Shown piece after piece: positions 10,005-18,762 of a DNA stretch of 64,000 nt; position 1 is the first letter of the stretch, and every line of letters begins with the position of its first letter. The position numbers and the translations under genes are program-made. The stretch is taken from assembly GCA_017508245.1 (NCBI GenBank), contig JAFVZI010000009.1, positions 1 to 64,000 of the forward strand, written 5' to 3'. Origin of the DNA: Helicobacteraceae bacterium. Its GTDB lineage: Bacteria; Campylobacterota; Campylobacteria; Campylobacterales; Helicobacteraceae. The notes under the pieces are model-generated. The model was not told where the DNA came from and made no database searches. It saw only the letters and a program-made list of their open reading frames with translations.

Positions 10005-11108
10005 TTAAAACTTAATAACCTTGAAAATATCTATATTTTGAAATATACTATCTATATTTATTTTTAGATTATCAAAGGATGTAGAATCTAATACGATAAA
10101 TGGCTTTATACTCTCAAAACCTAGAATCTTCACTCTAAAAGCCAATTCATCATCATAAAGTGGAGGATTATAAAGCATATCTAGTGTATTTTTATAGTTT
10201 TTACCAAATACTAAATTGATACTATTTATATCGATAAATAGTGCGTTATCACAGAATCCAAGCATAATCTTCTTATCATCAAAATCTATTTCTTTCCATA
10301 AAATATTACCACTTTTTAGATTCCTTGATGATTTTGAATGTGTAAAAATATATGAAGGGATTATATCCTTAGATGTAGAATCTTGCTTAAAAACATAACC
10401 ATTCAATAATCTATAAATATTTGTATTATCTTTTTGCAAAATATGTGGAATGTTATTTTTTTCGCATTTATGCAGCTCTTTAAAAGTATTTAAAGTCCAT
10501 TGTGCATTCCCTTTTAATACTTGCTTTCCTATATCACTAAACATCTCTAAAGCAATTTTATTTGAGCGGATTCTTTGCTTTTCTAGTGCATAAAAACAAC
10601 CGCAATAATTTTGTCTATAAAGATTAGAATCTTTTGCTAATTTACTTTGTCTTTGTGTGCCATCATCACTTCTAGTATCAAGACATATGAATTCAAGTCC
10701 GTATTCCTTTGCAATATTTTTGCCTTGATTAAATAAATCATTTTGATTTTTCATAGGACTTGTTAGCAATGTAGTAGTCAAGTATTTTTCATTAAGCTGC
10801 ATAGCAAATATCGCACTTTTTAACAGTCTTTCATCAAAACATATAGTGCATCTATCGCCTTTTTCTTCCGCATTTTCAAAACCTTTGATTCTATCAAGCC
10901 AAGATTCTAAATCATAATCACCAATGACTAAATCAATATCTAGAATCTCACAACTTCGTTTTACATCAAAAAGCCGTAAATCATATTCTTCTTTTGGGTG
11001 AATATTTGGATTGTAAAAAAATCCTATTAGTTTTTCATTTGGATAAATCTTTTTTAATTCTTGTAGAAAATAATGGCTATCAACAGAGCAACAAATATGA
11101 ACTAACAT
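10005..11108 (-). CDS. queH: Epoxyqueuosine reductase QueH with C-terminal extension
   Basis: QueH reduces epoxyqueuosine to queuosine in tRNA, a non-orthologous substitute for QueG. Metal-binding cysteines are visible: HICCSVD (C6, C7), RCTICF (C87, C90) and NYCGCF (C169, C171), and the YRQNYCGC element is family-typical. The QueH core ends near residue 190; the remaining roughly 175 residues have no motif I recognise. The start is the ATG directly preceding LVHICC. The gene stands between a 29-codon ORF and fabZ on the same strand. Confidence 0.88.
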   Translation of the reverse strand: MLVHICCSVDSHYFLQELKKIYPNEKLIGFFYNPNIHPKEEYDLRLFDVKRSCEILDIDLVIGDYDLESWLDRIKGFENAEEKGDRCTICFDERLLKSAIFAMQLNEKYLTTTLLTSPMKNQNDLFNQGKNIAKEYGLEFICLDTRSDDGTQRQSKLAKDSNLYRQNYCGCFYALEKQRIRSNKIALEMFSDIGKQVLKGNAQWTLNTFKELHKCEKNNIPHILQKDNTNIYRLLNGYVFKQDSTSKDIIPSYIFTHSKSSRNLKSGNILWKEIDFDDKKIMLGFCDNALFIDINSINLVFGKNYKNTLDMLYNPPLYDDELAFRVKILGFESIKPFIVLDSTSFDNLKINIDSIFQNIDIFKVIKF

Positions 11109-11117
11109 TGCATAATC

Positions 11118-11207
11118 TCATTTTTTATTTGCATACATCAAGAATCCTACTATTCCCACAATAAATACAATTACTAAAAATATCATCAATATAAAATCAA
11201 GAAGCAT
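11118..11207 (-). CDS. Predicted 29-residue single-pass membrane peptide
   Basis: A 30-codon ORF lies in the gap between rlmN and queH and ends 9 nt before the queH start. The ATG at 11207 is preceded by AAGGA with about 6 nt spacing. The product begins MLLDFILMIFLVIVFIVGIV and ends FLMYANKK: one long hydrophobic helix with a positively charged tail, so an inner-membrane peptide with the C-terminus inside is likely. No family is recognised. The good ribosome site, clean hydrophobic design and position within an operon support it, but nothing shows its role. Confidence 0.55.
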   Translation of the reverse strand: MLLDFILMIFLVIVFIVGIVGFLMYANKK

Positions 11208-11219
11208 GCATTTCCTTAT

Positions 11220-11235
11220 TGTTTCACATGAAACA
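11220..11235. other. parS-like ParB site, copy 1
   Basis: The 16-mer TGTTTCACATGAAACA differs at one central base from the widely conserved parS consensus TGTTTCACGTGAAACA. It overlaps the last codons of rlmN. An identical 16-mer occurs 1.3 kb away at 12542. Both lie about 18 kb from the dnaA/oriC candidate, where chromosomal parS sites are expected. ParB binding is inferred. Confidence 0.6.
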
Positions 11236-12294
11236 TTTATTTTTATTTTTATATTTTAGTTGCCCACAAGCAGCATCAATGTCAATACCTTTAGATTCTC
11301 TAATAGTGCATAATAAGCCCTTATTGTGCAGATAATCTGCAAATTTTTTAGCATTTTCTAAATCTGGTCGTTCAAAATTACTACCTTCAAATGGATTAAA
11401 TAGTATTAGATTAACCTTAGCCTTTATACCATCAAGAAGTTTTAATAAATCCTTTGCATCATCTATACTATCATTTACATCTTTTATCATCAAATATTCA
11501 AACATAACTCTTTTTCTAGCATTAACTGGAAAAGTTTTTACACTATTAATAATGCTATCAATATTGTAAAGTTTATTAATAGGCATAAGCCTATTTCTAG
11601 TTTTATCATTTACAGCGTGAAGTGATATAGCTAATTGCACGCCCAAATCCAAATTGCCAAGGACATTAATCATAGGTGAGATTCCACTTGTAGATATAGT
11701 TTGTCTTCTTGGTGATATAGAAAGTCCATCAATGTGAGAGATGATTTTTATAGCTTTTACTAGATTGTCAAAATTATCAAGTGGTTCGCCCATACCCATA
11801 TAAACGATATTTACGCATTTTTCTGGCATGATGTTATTATCTTTCTTTATCGCAACAACCTGCTCCACTATCTCGCCTGTGCTTAAATTCCTAGTAAATC
11901 CATTTTTACCAGTACAACAAAATTTACAACCAATCTTGCAACCAATTTGAGATGAAACACAAATAGTAAATTTTTCCGAATTCTTTATATTTCCATATTC
12001 ATCAAATTCTTTGTCTTTCATTTTTAAAAGCACAGATTCAAAAGTATGATTGTCATATGTTAGAAACAAATATTTTTTTGTTCCATCTTTGCTTAATGCA
12101 ACATTTTCTATATCTAGATTCTTCGCACTAAACTGTTCATTTAATTTATTTCTTATCTCTTTTGGGAGGTTTATCATCATAGAAAAATCATCTTCATAAT
12201 GGATATATAGCCAATTCCAAACTTGTTTGGCACGAAAAGATGGGGTCAATAATCCTTTTAATTCATCAAAGCTATAATCAAAAATATTTTCCAT
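11224..12294 (-). CDS. rlmN: Dual-specificity 23S rRNA/tRNA adenine C2-methyltransferase RlmN
   Basis: RlmN is a radical SAM enzyme that methylates C2 of A2503 in 23S rRNA and A37 in some tRNAs. The cluster-binding CxxxCxxC motif is in [13 protein letters not shown], preceded by [18 protein letters not shown] is the typical SAM-binding segment, and DIDAACGQL near the C-terminus carries the cysteine that receives the methyl group. Length is 356 residues. The 5' end overlaps the upstream nucleosidase-like gene by 17 bp. The 3' end contains a parS-like site. Confidence 0.95.
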   Translation of the reverse strand: MENIFDYSFDELKGLLTPSFRAKQVWNWLYIHYEDDFSMMINLPKEIRNKLNEQFSAKNLDIENVALSKDGTKKYLFLTYDNHTFESVLLKMKDKEFDEYGNIKNSEKFTICVSSQIGCKIGCKFCCTGKNGFTRNLSTGEIVEQVVAIKKDNNIMPEKCVNIVYMGMGEPLDNFDNLVKAIKIISHIDGLSISPRRQTISTSGISPMINVLGNLDLGVQLAISLHAVNDKTRNRLMPINKLYNIDSIINSVKTFPVNARKRVMFEYLMIKDVNDSIDDAKDLLKLLDGIKAKVNLILFNPFEGSNFERPDLENAKKFADYLHNKGLLCTIRESKGIDIDAACGQLKYKNKNKCFM

Positions 12295-12811
12295 AATTAT
12301 CTCTCACATAGGATTCTAAATATTTCTCTGCTATTGAATGGTTTTTTATAAAATCATTATGAGCATTATTATCGCAATAATTAGTAACACAAAAAATACC
12401 GAATGCTGGAATCTCAAAATATTGTGCAACTCTTAAAATACTAAAAAACTCCATATTTTCAAGTTTTATTCCTGCATTTAATAATCGATTTGAAATATTT
12501 TCATCAGTTGTAATATAATTGCTACTATTTATAATCATAGTTGTTTCACATGAAACATTTTCAATTTTATTGTAGATCGGAGTATATGAATTATGTGTTA
12601 TAAATGATGTTTCAATTTGCATTGCACTAGAGCTTACAAATATATCAAAAATATTTATAGTTTTATCATAACTACCTGCACTGCCTATAAATATTAATTC
12701 TTTTGGATTATCTTTTAATATAATGCTACTTAATATCATAGCACTATCTACAAGACCAACGCCTATTTCTTTTGCAAATGAAAATTTTTCACCACTAGCA
12801 CAAATAAACAT
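12278..12811 (-). CDS. Nucleoside phosphorylase/nucleosidase-fold protein
   Basis: A 177-residue protein with the phosphorylase-superfamily pattern: [10 protein letters not shown] (phosphate or ribose loop), [17 protein letters not shown], and the ribose-binding [35 protein letters not shown] near the end. It is shorter than MTA/SAH nucleosidase and its substrate is not assignable. A longer reading from a TTG at 12838 is possible, but ATG 12811 has AGGA at 7 nt spacing, encoded inside the last codons of hisF, and follows the hisF stop by only 2 nt. It is therefore translationally coupled to hisF. Confidence 0.72.
   Translation of the reverse strand: MFICASGEKFSFAKEIGVGLVDSAMILSSIILKDNPKELIFIGSAGSYDKTINIFDIFVSSSAMQIETSFITHNSYTPIYNKIENVSCETTMIINSSNYITTDENISNRLLNAGIKLENMEFFSILRVAQYFEIPAFGIFCVTNYCDNNAHNDFIKNHSIAEKYLESYVRDNYGKYF
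12542..12557. other. parS-like ParB site, copy 2
   Basis: The second exact copy of TGTTTCACATGAAACA, in the same orientation as copy 1, inside the nucleosidase-like gene, where it encodes VSCET on the minus strand. Retention of an identical 16-mer in two unrelated coding contexts argues for a protein-binding site rather than a coding coincidence. Confidence 0.6.
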
Positions 12812-12813
12812 TA

Positions 12814-13578
12814 TTAAATCCTGACAGGAACATTGCAATCCCTTAAGTATTTTTTTAATTCTGGAATCTCTATTTCTTTATAGTGAAATATACTAGCAGC
12901 CAAAGCTGCATTTGCTCCAGCCAAATATGCCTCCTTTATGTGTTCCATATTCCCAGCACCTCCACTTGCAATAAGTGGAATTTTTATATTTGAAGAAGTC
13001 CATCTAAGAAGTTCTAAATCATAACCATTTTTTGTACCATCACTATCCATACTTGTTAGTAATATCTCGCCTGCACCAAGATTCTGCACTTCTTTTACCC
13101 AAGTGCAATAATCAATACCTGTATCAATTCTCCCACCATTAATAAAAACATTCCACCTAGAATCTGATATTTTCTTTACATCAATTGCAACAACAATACA
13201 TTGAGAACCAAAACGTTTTGCACTATCATATATCAAAGATGGATTCCTTATAGCTGATGAATTTATGCTAATCTTATCACAACCGGAATCCAATAAATTA
13301 TACATATCCTGTAGATTTTTAATCCCACCACCAACCGTAAATGGTATAAATATTTCTCTTGCAACAGATTTTACAACATTTATCAACGTACTTCTATCTT
13401 CATTTGTCGCTGTAATATCCAAAAAAACAATCTCATCAGCCATTTGTGCATTATAACCACTTGCAATCTCTACTGAATCCCCGACATCTTTTATATCTAC
13501 AAAATTGATTCCTTTTACAACTTTACCATTCTTGACATCAAGACATGGAATAATTCTAAATGCTAAATTATTTATCAT
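12814..13578 (-). CDS. hisF: Imidazole glycerol phosphate synthase subunit HisF
   Basis: HisF is the cyclase subunit that with HisH makes IGP and AICAR in histidine synthesis. The TIM barrel carries the two catalytic aspartates in [15 protein letters not shown] and [12 protein letters not shown], plus phosphate-binding VGGGIKN and IASGGAGN. An ATG at 13590 would add four residues; I take the ATG at 13578, which gives the family's usual N-terminus (254 residues). Neither start has a strong Shine-Dalgarno. No hisH is adjacent; hisC lies elsewhere in the window, so the pathway is dispersed. Confidence 0.94.
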   Translation of the reverse strand: MINNLAFRIIPCLDVKNGKVVKGINFVDIKDVGDSVEIASGYNAQMADEIVFLDITATNEDRSTLINVVKSVAREIFIPFTVGGGIKNLQDMYNLLDSGCDKISINSSAIRNPSLIYDSAKRFGSQCIVVAIDVKKISDSRWNVFINGGRIDTGIDYCTWVKEVQNLGAGEILLTSMDSDGTKNGYDLELLRWTSSNIKIPLIASGGAGNMEHIKEAYLAGANAALAASIFHYKEIEIPELKKYLRDCNVPVRI

Positions 13579-13700
13579 ATAAACACCCATTCACTATTCA
13601 TTAATAACCCTACAAATCTTGATATTTTATCAAAAAAAAGTTAGAATCATAGGCAAGGCATAGAAAAAAGATTGCTTTATTAGGGCTTGGGAGATTTTAA

Positions 13701-14501
13701 ATAATAAAGGCAAATAAAAAATTTGGACAAAACTTTCTCAAAGATGAAGCCATCTTAGATAGAATCGTCGAATCTGTGTCCAATATGGTAAATATTCTCA
13801 AAGATAAAAGAAAATCTTTGGATATTATTGAAATTGGACCTGGCTTGGGTGATTTGAGTGTGAAGTTGTTGGATAACTTTAGTTTAATTGCTTATGAAAT
13901 TGACAAAAGATTATGTAAATATTTAGAAAATAGATTCTATAAGGACAATTTTAAATTACATAATAAAGATGTTCTATCAATAGAGTTTAGCAAAAATAAT
14001 CAAGGTGAAAGTTTTTGGTTGCATGATAAACCTTATATCTTAGTATCCAACCTGCCATACTATATAGCGACTAGAATTATACTAAACGCCCTTGAAGATA
14101 TAATGTGTGTGGGAATGGTAGTTATGACGCAAAAAGAAGTTGCCTATAAATTTTGTGCTAAAACTTCAGATAGTGAATTTTGTGCCATTAGCGTCATAAC
14201 TCAAAGTTTAAGCGAAGAGATAGAATTAATATCAATAGTTCCACCGAGTGCATTTAGTCCTACTCCAAAAGTGGAATCAGCTGTTTTTGGTATTAGAAAA
14301 AATAGTAGTATCTTAGAAAAAGATTTTTATGATTTGATTAGGCAAGCATTTGCCTCGCCTAGAAAAACAATATATAAGAATCTATCTTATATAGACAATA
14401 TAGAAGAAATACTAGAAACTCTAAGCATAAAAAAAAATACTAGAGCACACCAACTAAATACATCACAGTATCACCAAATATTTAAACTCATAAGGAAATG
14501 A
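13701..14501 (+). CDS. ksgA: 16S rRNA dimethyladenosine transferase KsgA/RsmA, apparent ATA start
   Basis: KsgA dimethylates two adjacent adenines near the 3' end of 16S rRNA. SAM motifs are intact: KKFGQNFLKDEAILDRIV, IEIGPGLGDLS, and the catalytic LVSNLPYYIAT. The only conventional start in frame is GTG 13776, which would delete the essential GQNFL segment. The frame is open back to a TAA at 13698-13700. Directly after that stop come ATA ATA AAG GCA AAT, and GGGAG lies 7 nt upstream of the first ATA. I therefore place the start at ATA 13701 (266 residues). A sequencing error or a mutated ATG is the alternative. Confidence 0.85.
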   Translation: MIKANKKFGQNFLKDEAILDRIVESVSNMVNILKDKRKSLDIIEIGPGLGDLSVKLLDNFSLIAYEIDKRLCKYLENRFYKDNFKLHNKDVLSIEFSKNNQGESFWLHDKPYILVSNLPYYIATRIILNALEDIMCVGMVVMTQKEVAYKFCAKTSDSEFCAISVITQSLSEEIELISIVPPSAFSPTPKVESAVFGIRKNSSILEKDFYDLIRQAFASPRKTIYKNLSYIDNIEEILETLSIKKNTRAHQLNTSQYHQIFKLIRK

Positions 14502-14505
14502 TATT

Positions 14506-16461
14506 ATGGAAGAAAATAATAATGAAACCAATGAAATAAAACAAGAACAAATAAACATAGATAATGAAGATAATCACAGAAAAAGACTATTTAAAAAATG
14601 GAAAAGAAAAGATGAAAATAAAGATTTCCAAAAAAAAGATAAAAAAGAATATTTCAAAAATACCGAGATACAAGATGGAGTTAGCAGTGTTTCTGAAGGT
14701 TTAAATGAAAAATCAAATTTGGGATTGCATAAAGATTTAAAAAAGGTTGTTGAATTAAATAACAAAAATCACAAAAACACTCTAAATCCGCATTATAAAC
14801 TTGACTTAAAAACAAAAGCAAAAATAAGAATCACCCCACTTGGAGGGCTTGGTGAAATTGGTGGAAATATCACTGTTATAGAAAGCCAAGATTCTGCGAT
14901 AGTCATCGATGCAGGTATGAGCTTTCCAGAGGCTGATATGCACGGCGTTGATATTTTAGTGCCTGACTTTAGCTATCTCCACGCAATCAAAGATAAAATA
15001 GTTGGATTGATAATAACACACGCCCACGAAGACCACATAGGTGCTGTGCCTCACTTATTCAAGCAATTACAAATGCCGATATATGGGACTCCTCTACCGC
15101 TTGGAATGATTGGAAATAAATTTGACGAATGCGGATTAAAAAAGTTTCGTTCATATTTTAGAATTGTAGAAAAAAGAAAACCGATAAAAATTGGTGATTT
15201 CGAAATCGAATGGATTCATATTACACACTCTGTGATTGATGCAAGTGCATTAGCTATCAAAACTCAAGCTGGAGTGATACTGCATACTGGTGATTTTAAA
15301 ATAGATCATACTCCAGTAGATAGTTTTCCTACGGATTTACATAGACTTGCATATTATGGTGAAAACGGAATAATGCTTATGTTAAGCGATTCTACAAATT
15401 CACACAGAGTTGGATATACTCCAAGCGAATCTAGCGTTGGTCCATCTTTTGAAAATATGTTTAAAAATACACAAGATAGAATCATTATGAGCACATTTAG
15501 TTCAAATATCCATAGAGTTTATCAAGCAATAAATTATGGATTGCAATTTAATAGAAAGATATGTGTTATTGGCAGGTCGATGGAAAAAAATCTTGAAATT
15601 GCAAGGCAATTAGGATATATCAATATCCCACAAAATGCTTTTATAGATGCACACGAAGTAGAAAAATATAATGATAATGAAATACTAATCGTAACTACAG
15701 GCTCACAAGGCGAAACAATGAGTGCATTGTATAGAATGGCGACAGATGAACACAGACATATAAAAATAAAACCAACAGATACAATAATAATATCTGCAAA
15801 ACCAATACCTGGCAATGAAGGAAATGTATCTAAAGTAATAAATTTCCTGATGAAATCTGGTGCAAAAGTGGCATATCAAGACTTTAGTGAGATTCACGTA
15901 AGCGGACACGCCGCACAAGAAGAACAAAAATTGATGTTAAGACTTATAAAACCTAAGTTTTTCTTACCAATTCATGGTGAATATAACCACCTAGCAAAAC
16001 ATAAAGAAACAGCGATAAAATGTGGAGTTTTAGAGAAAAATATATTGCTTATGGAAGATGGCGACCAAATTGAAGTTTGTCCAAATTATATTAAAAAAAT
16101 TAGAAGTGTAAAAAACGGAAAACTCTTTATTGACAATCAACTAGGAAAGATTGTAGATAATTTAACCGTATTAGATAGGCAAAAATTAGCAGAAGATGGG
16201 ATTATAATCATTGGTATGCAAATAAAAGATTCTAAAATAGTTGATAATCCTAGAATCCAAACTTTTGGGTTACTTGGTGATAAAGAAGAAAAAATCTTTA
16301 TAAAAGAGCTAGATGATAATATAAAACTATATATAAGCACTGCAAAGCCAGAATCCCTAAATAAGAATCTAGAAGGCAATCTTAAAAATTATTTAAGAAA
16401 AATTGCATTTAAGAAATTTAAAAGATACCCAACAATGGTATTAAATATTTATTTCTTATGA
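14506..16461 (+). CDS. rnj: Ribonuclease J
   Basis: RNase J is a metallo-beta-lactamase/beta-CASP ribonuclease with endo- and 5'-exonucleolytic activity, central to mRNA decay in Helicobacter, where it partners with the helicase RhpA. Residues 1-105 are a lysine- and asparagine-rich disordered extension, as in H. pylori. The core follows: LGGLGEIGGN, metal ligands in THAHEDHIGAVPHL near 171-184, HTGDFKIDHTP, SDSTNS, the beta-CASP segment, and HVSGHAAQEEQ with FLPIHGEYNHL. Length is 651 residues. It begins 4 nt after ksgA, pairing rRNA modification with RNA processing. Confidence 0.96.
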   Translation: MEENNNETNEIKQEQINIDNEDNHRKRLFKKWKRKDENKDFQKKDKKEYFKNTEIQDGVSSVSEGLNEKSNLGLHKDLKKVVELNNKNHKNTLNPHYKLDLKTKAKIRITPLGGLGEIGGNITVIESQDSAIVIDAGMSFPEADMHGVDILVPDFSYLHAIKDKIVGLIITHAHEDHIGAVPHLFKQLQMPIYGTPLPLGMIGNKFDECGLKKFRSYFRIVEKRKPIKIGDFEIEWIHITHSVIDASALAIKTQAGVILHTGDFKIDHTPVDSFPTDLHRLAYYGENGIMLMLSDSTNSHRVGYTPSESSVGPSFENMFKNTQDRIIMSTFSSNIHRVYQAINYGLQFNRKICVIGRSMEKNLEIARQLGYINIPQNAFIDAHEVEKYNDNEILIVTTGSQGETMSALYRMATDEHRHIKIKPTDTIIISAKPIPGNEGNVSKVINFLMKSGAKVAYQDFSEIHVSGHAAQEEQKLMLRLIKPKFFLPIHGEYNHLAKHKETAIKCGVLEKNILLMEDGDQIEVCPNYIKKIRSVKNGKLFIDNQLGKIVDNLTVLDRQKLAEDGIIIIGMQIKDSKIVDNPRIQTFGLLGDKEEKIFIKELDDNIKLYISTAKPESLNKNLEGNLKNYLRKIAFKKFKRYPTMVLNIYFL

Positions 16462-16480
16462 TGTTTCATTAGGAAATACA

Positions 16481-17440
16481 ATGGACTTTAAAGAGATTGC
16501 AAAAGAAGTTCTAAATAATGAAGCAAATGAGTTGATAAAAACTTCAAAGAATATAGATTCTAGTATAAATGAAATTATTAATGAAATTTATAATATCAAA
16601 GGTAAGGTTATTGTAACTGGTGTTGGAAAGAGTGGATTGATAGGGCAAAAAATAGCTGCTACTCTAGCTAGCACAGGCACTCCTAGCTTTTTTATTCACC
16701 CTACAGAAGCTATGCACGGTGATTTAGGAATGATAAGCAAAGATGATATAGTGCTTGCTATAAGTCATAGCGGTGAGAGTGATGAATTATCAAGTCTAAT
16801 GCCACATTTAAGAAGGCTATCATATAAAATAATCACAATGACAAAAAGTATAAATAGCTCCATATCCAAGCAAGGCGATTATTTTATCGATATTAGCGTA
16901 TCAAAAGAAGCGTGTCCGCTAAATATAGCACCGACATCATCTACAACGCTAACACTTGCATTAGGCGATGCAATAGCTATATGTCTAATGAAAAAAAGGA
17001 GTTTTAAAGATAGTGATTTTGCAGCTTTTCATCCCGGTGGCAGTCTAGGAAAAAGGCTATTTGTAAAGATAAAAGACTTGATGCAAAAAGAAAATCTGCC
17101 AATAATATCAAAAGATATTACATTAAAAGATGCAATAATAAAAATGACCAATGGCAAATTAGGAAGTGTGTTGATTGCAGAAAATAATAAGCTAATTGGA
17201 ATCTTAAGCGATGGTGATTTAAGAAGAGCAATGCTAAGAGACGATTTCGACTTAGATAAAAAAGCACTAGATTATGCAACAAAAAATCCAAAAATCTGCG
17301 ATGATGAAAATACATTAGCATTTGATATATTGCGTTTAATTGAAGATTCTAAGATTCAATTACTTATAATAACCGACAAAGATAAAGAAATAAAAGGTGT
17401 AATCCACATTCATAAGCTTGTGGAAGCTGGTATCAAATAA
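16481..17440 (+). CDS. kdsD: Arabinose-5-phosphate isomerase KdsD/KpsF
   Basis: Interconverts ribulose 5-phosphate and arabinose 5-phosphate, the first step to KDO for lipopolysaccharide. The N-terminal SIS domain has VTGVGKSGLIGQKIAATLAS near 45-64, SHSGESDEL, and APTSSTTLTLALGDAIA; AAFHPGGSLGK follows near 180. Two CBS domains occupy about 200-319 (LKDAIIKMTNGKLGSVLI and TLAFDILRLIEDSKIQLLII). Length is 319 residues. As I recall, this neighbour order with rnj and ksgA is the same in H. pylori. Confidence 0.94.
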   Translation: MDFKEIAKEVLNNEANELIKTSKNIDSSINEIINEIYNIKGKVIVTGVGKSGLIGQKIAATLASTGTPSFFIHPTEAMHGDLGMISKDDIVLAISHSGESDELSSLMPHLRRLSYKIITMTKSINSSISKQGDYFIDISVSKEACPLNIAPTSSTTLTLALGDAIAICLMKKRSFKDSDFAAFHPGGSLGKRLFVKIKDLMQKENLPIISKDITLKDAIIKMTNGKLGSVLIAENNKLIGILSDGDLRRAMLRDDFDLDKKALDYATKNPKICDDENTLAFDILRLIEDSKIQLLIITDKDKEIKGVIHIHKLVEAGIK

Positions 17441-17452
17441 AGTGGGTAAATT

Positions 17453-17692
17453 ATGTTTGACAAAATAGATGCAATCATAAGAGACATAGAAGACATACAA
17501 CAAGAAATAAAGATTCTACTAGGTATGCATAAAATTAGTTTGATAGATTATATTATGATTAAAAGATGCAGTATGGACTATCCTCCTCACTTAGAAATAT
17601 GGATGCTAGAGCAAATAGATGTAGAAATAGAAAAACTAAAATCAAAAATTGATGAATTAAATAAAGTAAAAAAAGAATTTCTAGTTTGGTAA
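17453..17692 (+). CDS. Small coiled-coil protein of unknown function
   Basis: A 79-residue ORF with GTGGG before its ATG, placed 12 nt after kdsD and 9 nt before pyrD, so it is clearly part of the operon. The N-terminal 28 residues and the C-terminal IDVEIEKLKSKIDELNKVKKE are heptad-like helices, separated by a short segment with one cysteine and YPPHLEIWMLEQ. No signal peptide or enzyme motif. I do not recognise the family; a small adaptor or dimerisation module is the most that can be inferred. Confidence 0.75.
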   Translation: MFDKIDAIIRDIEDIQQEIKILLGMHKISLIDYIMIKRCSMDYPPHLEIWMLEQIDVEIEKLKSKIDELNKVKKEFLVW

Positions 17693-17701
17693 AGGTTTAT
17701 T

Positions 17702-18754
17702 ATGTATGAAAAAATAAGACCTATTTTATTCAAATTTGACCCAGAAAATATGCACGGACTAGTGGAAAATTTGCTAATTATAGCACAAGCTACACCTATG
17801 GTATTAGAATATCTAGCAAAACAATATTGCATAGTAGATGACAGATTAAAACAAAATGTCTGTGGATTAAATTTTTATAATCCAGTTGGGCTTGGGGCAG
17901 GGTTTGATAAAAATGCAACAATGACAAAAGCTTTAAGTGCGTTGGGATTTGGTTTTATAGAGGTAGGGACAGTAACTCCAAAGCCACAAGATGGGAATCC
18001 AAAACCTAGAATCTTTAGATTTGTAGAAGAAAAAAGCATTCAAAATGCAATGGGTTTTAATAATGATGGTGGGAAAAAAATATTAGAGAGATTGCAAAGA
18101 ATCTATCCATATGCCATACCAATTGGTGTAAATATAGGCAAAAACAAAATAACCGAGGAAGAAAAAGTAATATTTGATTATAAAAAGTTAGTATCTATTT
18201 TCAAAAATACCAGCGATTATTTTACGCTGAATCTATCTTCTCCAAATACACCGAATTTGCGAGATTTGCAAAATGAGGAATTTGTAAAAGTATTATTAAG
18301 TGAATTAAGATGCCAGACAAATAAACCAATATTTTTAAAAATTTCTCCAGATATGGATATAGATTATATGTTAAAAGTTTGTGAATGTGCCATAGATAAT
18401 GGTGCTAGTGGTATCATTGCTACAAATACGACAGTTGATTATTCACTAGTAAAAAATCCAAAAGATAAAGGCGGAATAAGCGGAGCTGCACTAAAAAAAC
18501 GCTCTAAAGAAGTCTTTCAGATACTAAGCGAGAATCTATTTAAAAAAACAATACTAATTTCAATAGGTGGAATAGATGATGGCGAAGAGGCATATGAAAG
18601 AATAAAGCTTGGTGCATCATTGATTCAGATTTATACAGCTATGATTTTTGAAGGTCCTTGCATTGTAAGAGAAATCAACAAAACGATACTAGAAAAATTA
18701 ACTGAAGATGGTTTCAAAGATATTAGTGAAGCTATTGGAAAAAGTTTATATTAG
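17702..18754 (+). CDS. pyrD: Dihydroorotate dehydrogenase (quinone), class 2
   Basis: Membrane-associated flavoenzyme that oxidises dihydroorotate to orotate using quinone. The N-terminal helical extension (MYEKIRPILFKFDPENMHGL) is the class 2 quinone-tunnel and membrane element. FMN and substrate motifs include VGLGAGFDKN, EVGTVTPKPQDGNPKPR, AMGFNNDGG, NLSSPNTPNLRDLQ (catalytic serine region), ATNTT and ISIGGIDDGEEA. Length is 350 residues. It starts the block pyrD-M16-dapA known from Helicobacter; pyrC is in a separate operon at 44271. Confidence 0.96.
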   Translation: MYEKIRPILFKFDPENMHGLVENLLIIAQATPMVLEYLAKQYCIVDDRLKQNVCGLNFYNPVGLGAGFDKNATMTKALSALGFGFIEVGTVTPKPQDGNPKPRIFRFVEEKSIQNAMGFNNDGGKKILERLQRIYPYAIPIGVNIGKNKITEEEKVIFDYKKLVSIFKNTSDYFTLNLSSPNTPNLRDLQNEEFVKVLLSELRCQTNKPIFLKISPDMDIDYMLKVCECAIDNGASGIIATNTTVDYSLVKNPKDKGGISGAALKKRSKEVFQILSENLFKKTILISIGGIDDGEEAYERIKLGASLIQIYTAMIFEGPCIVREINKTILEKLTEDGFKDISEAIGKSLY

Positions 18755-18762
18755 GATTTAAA

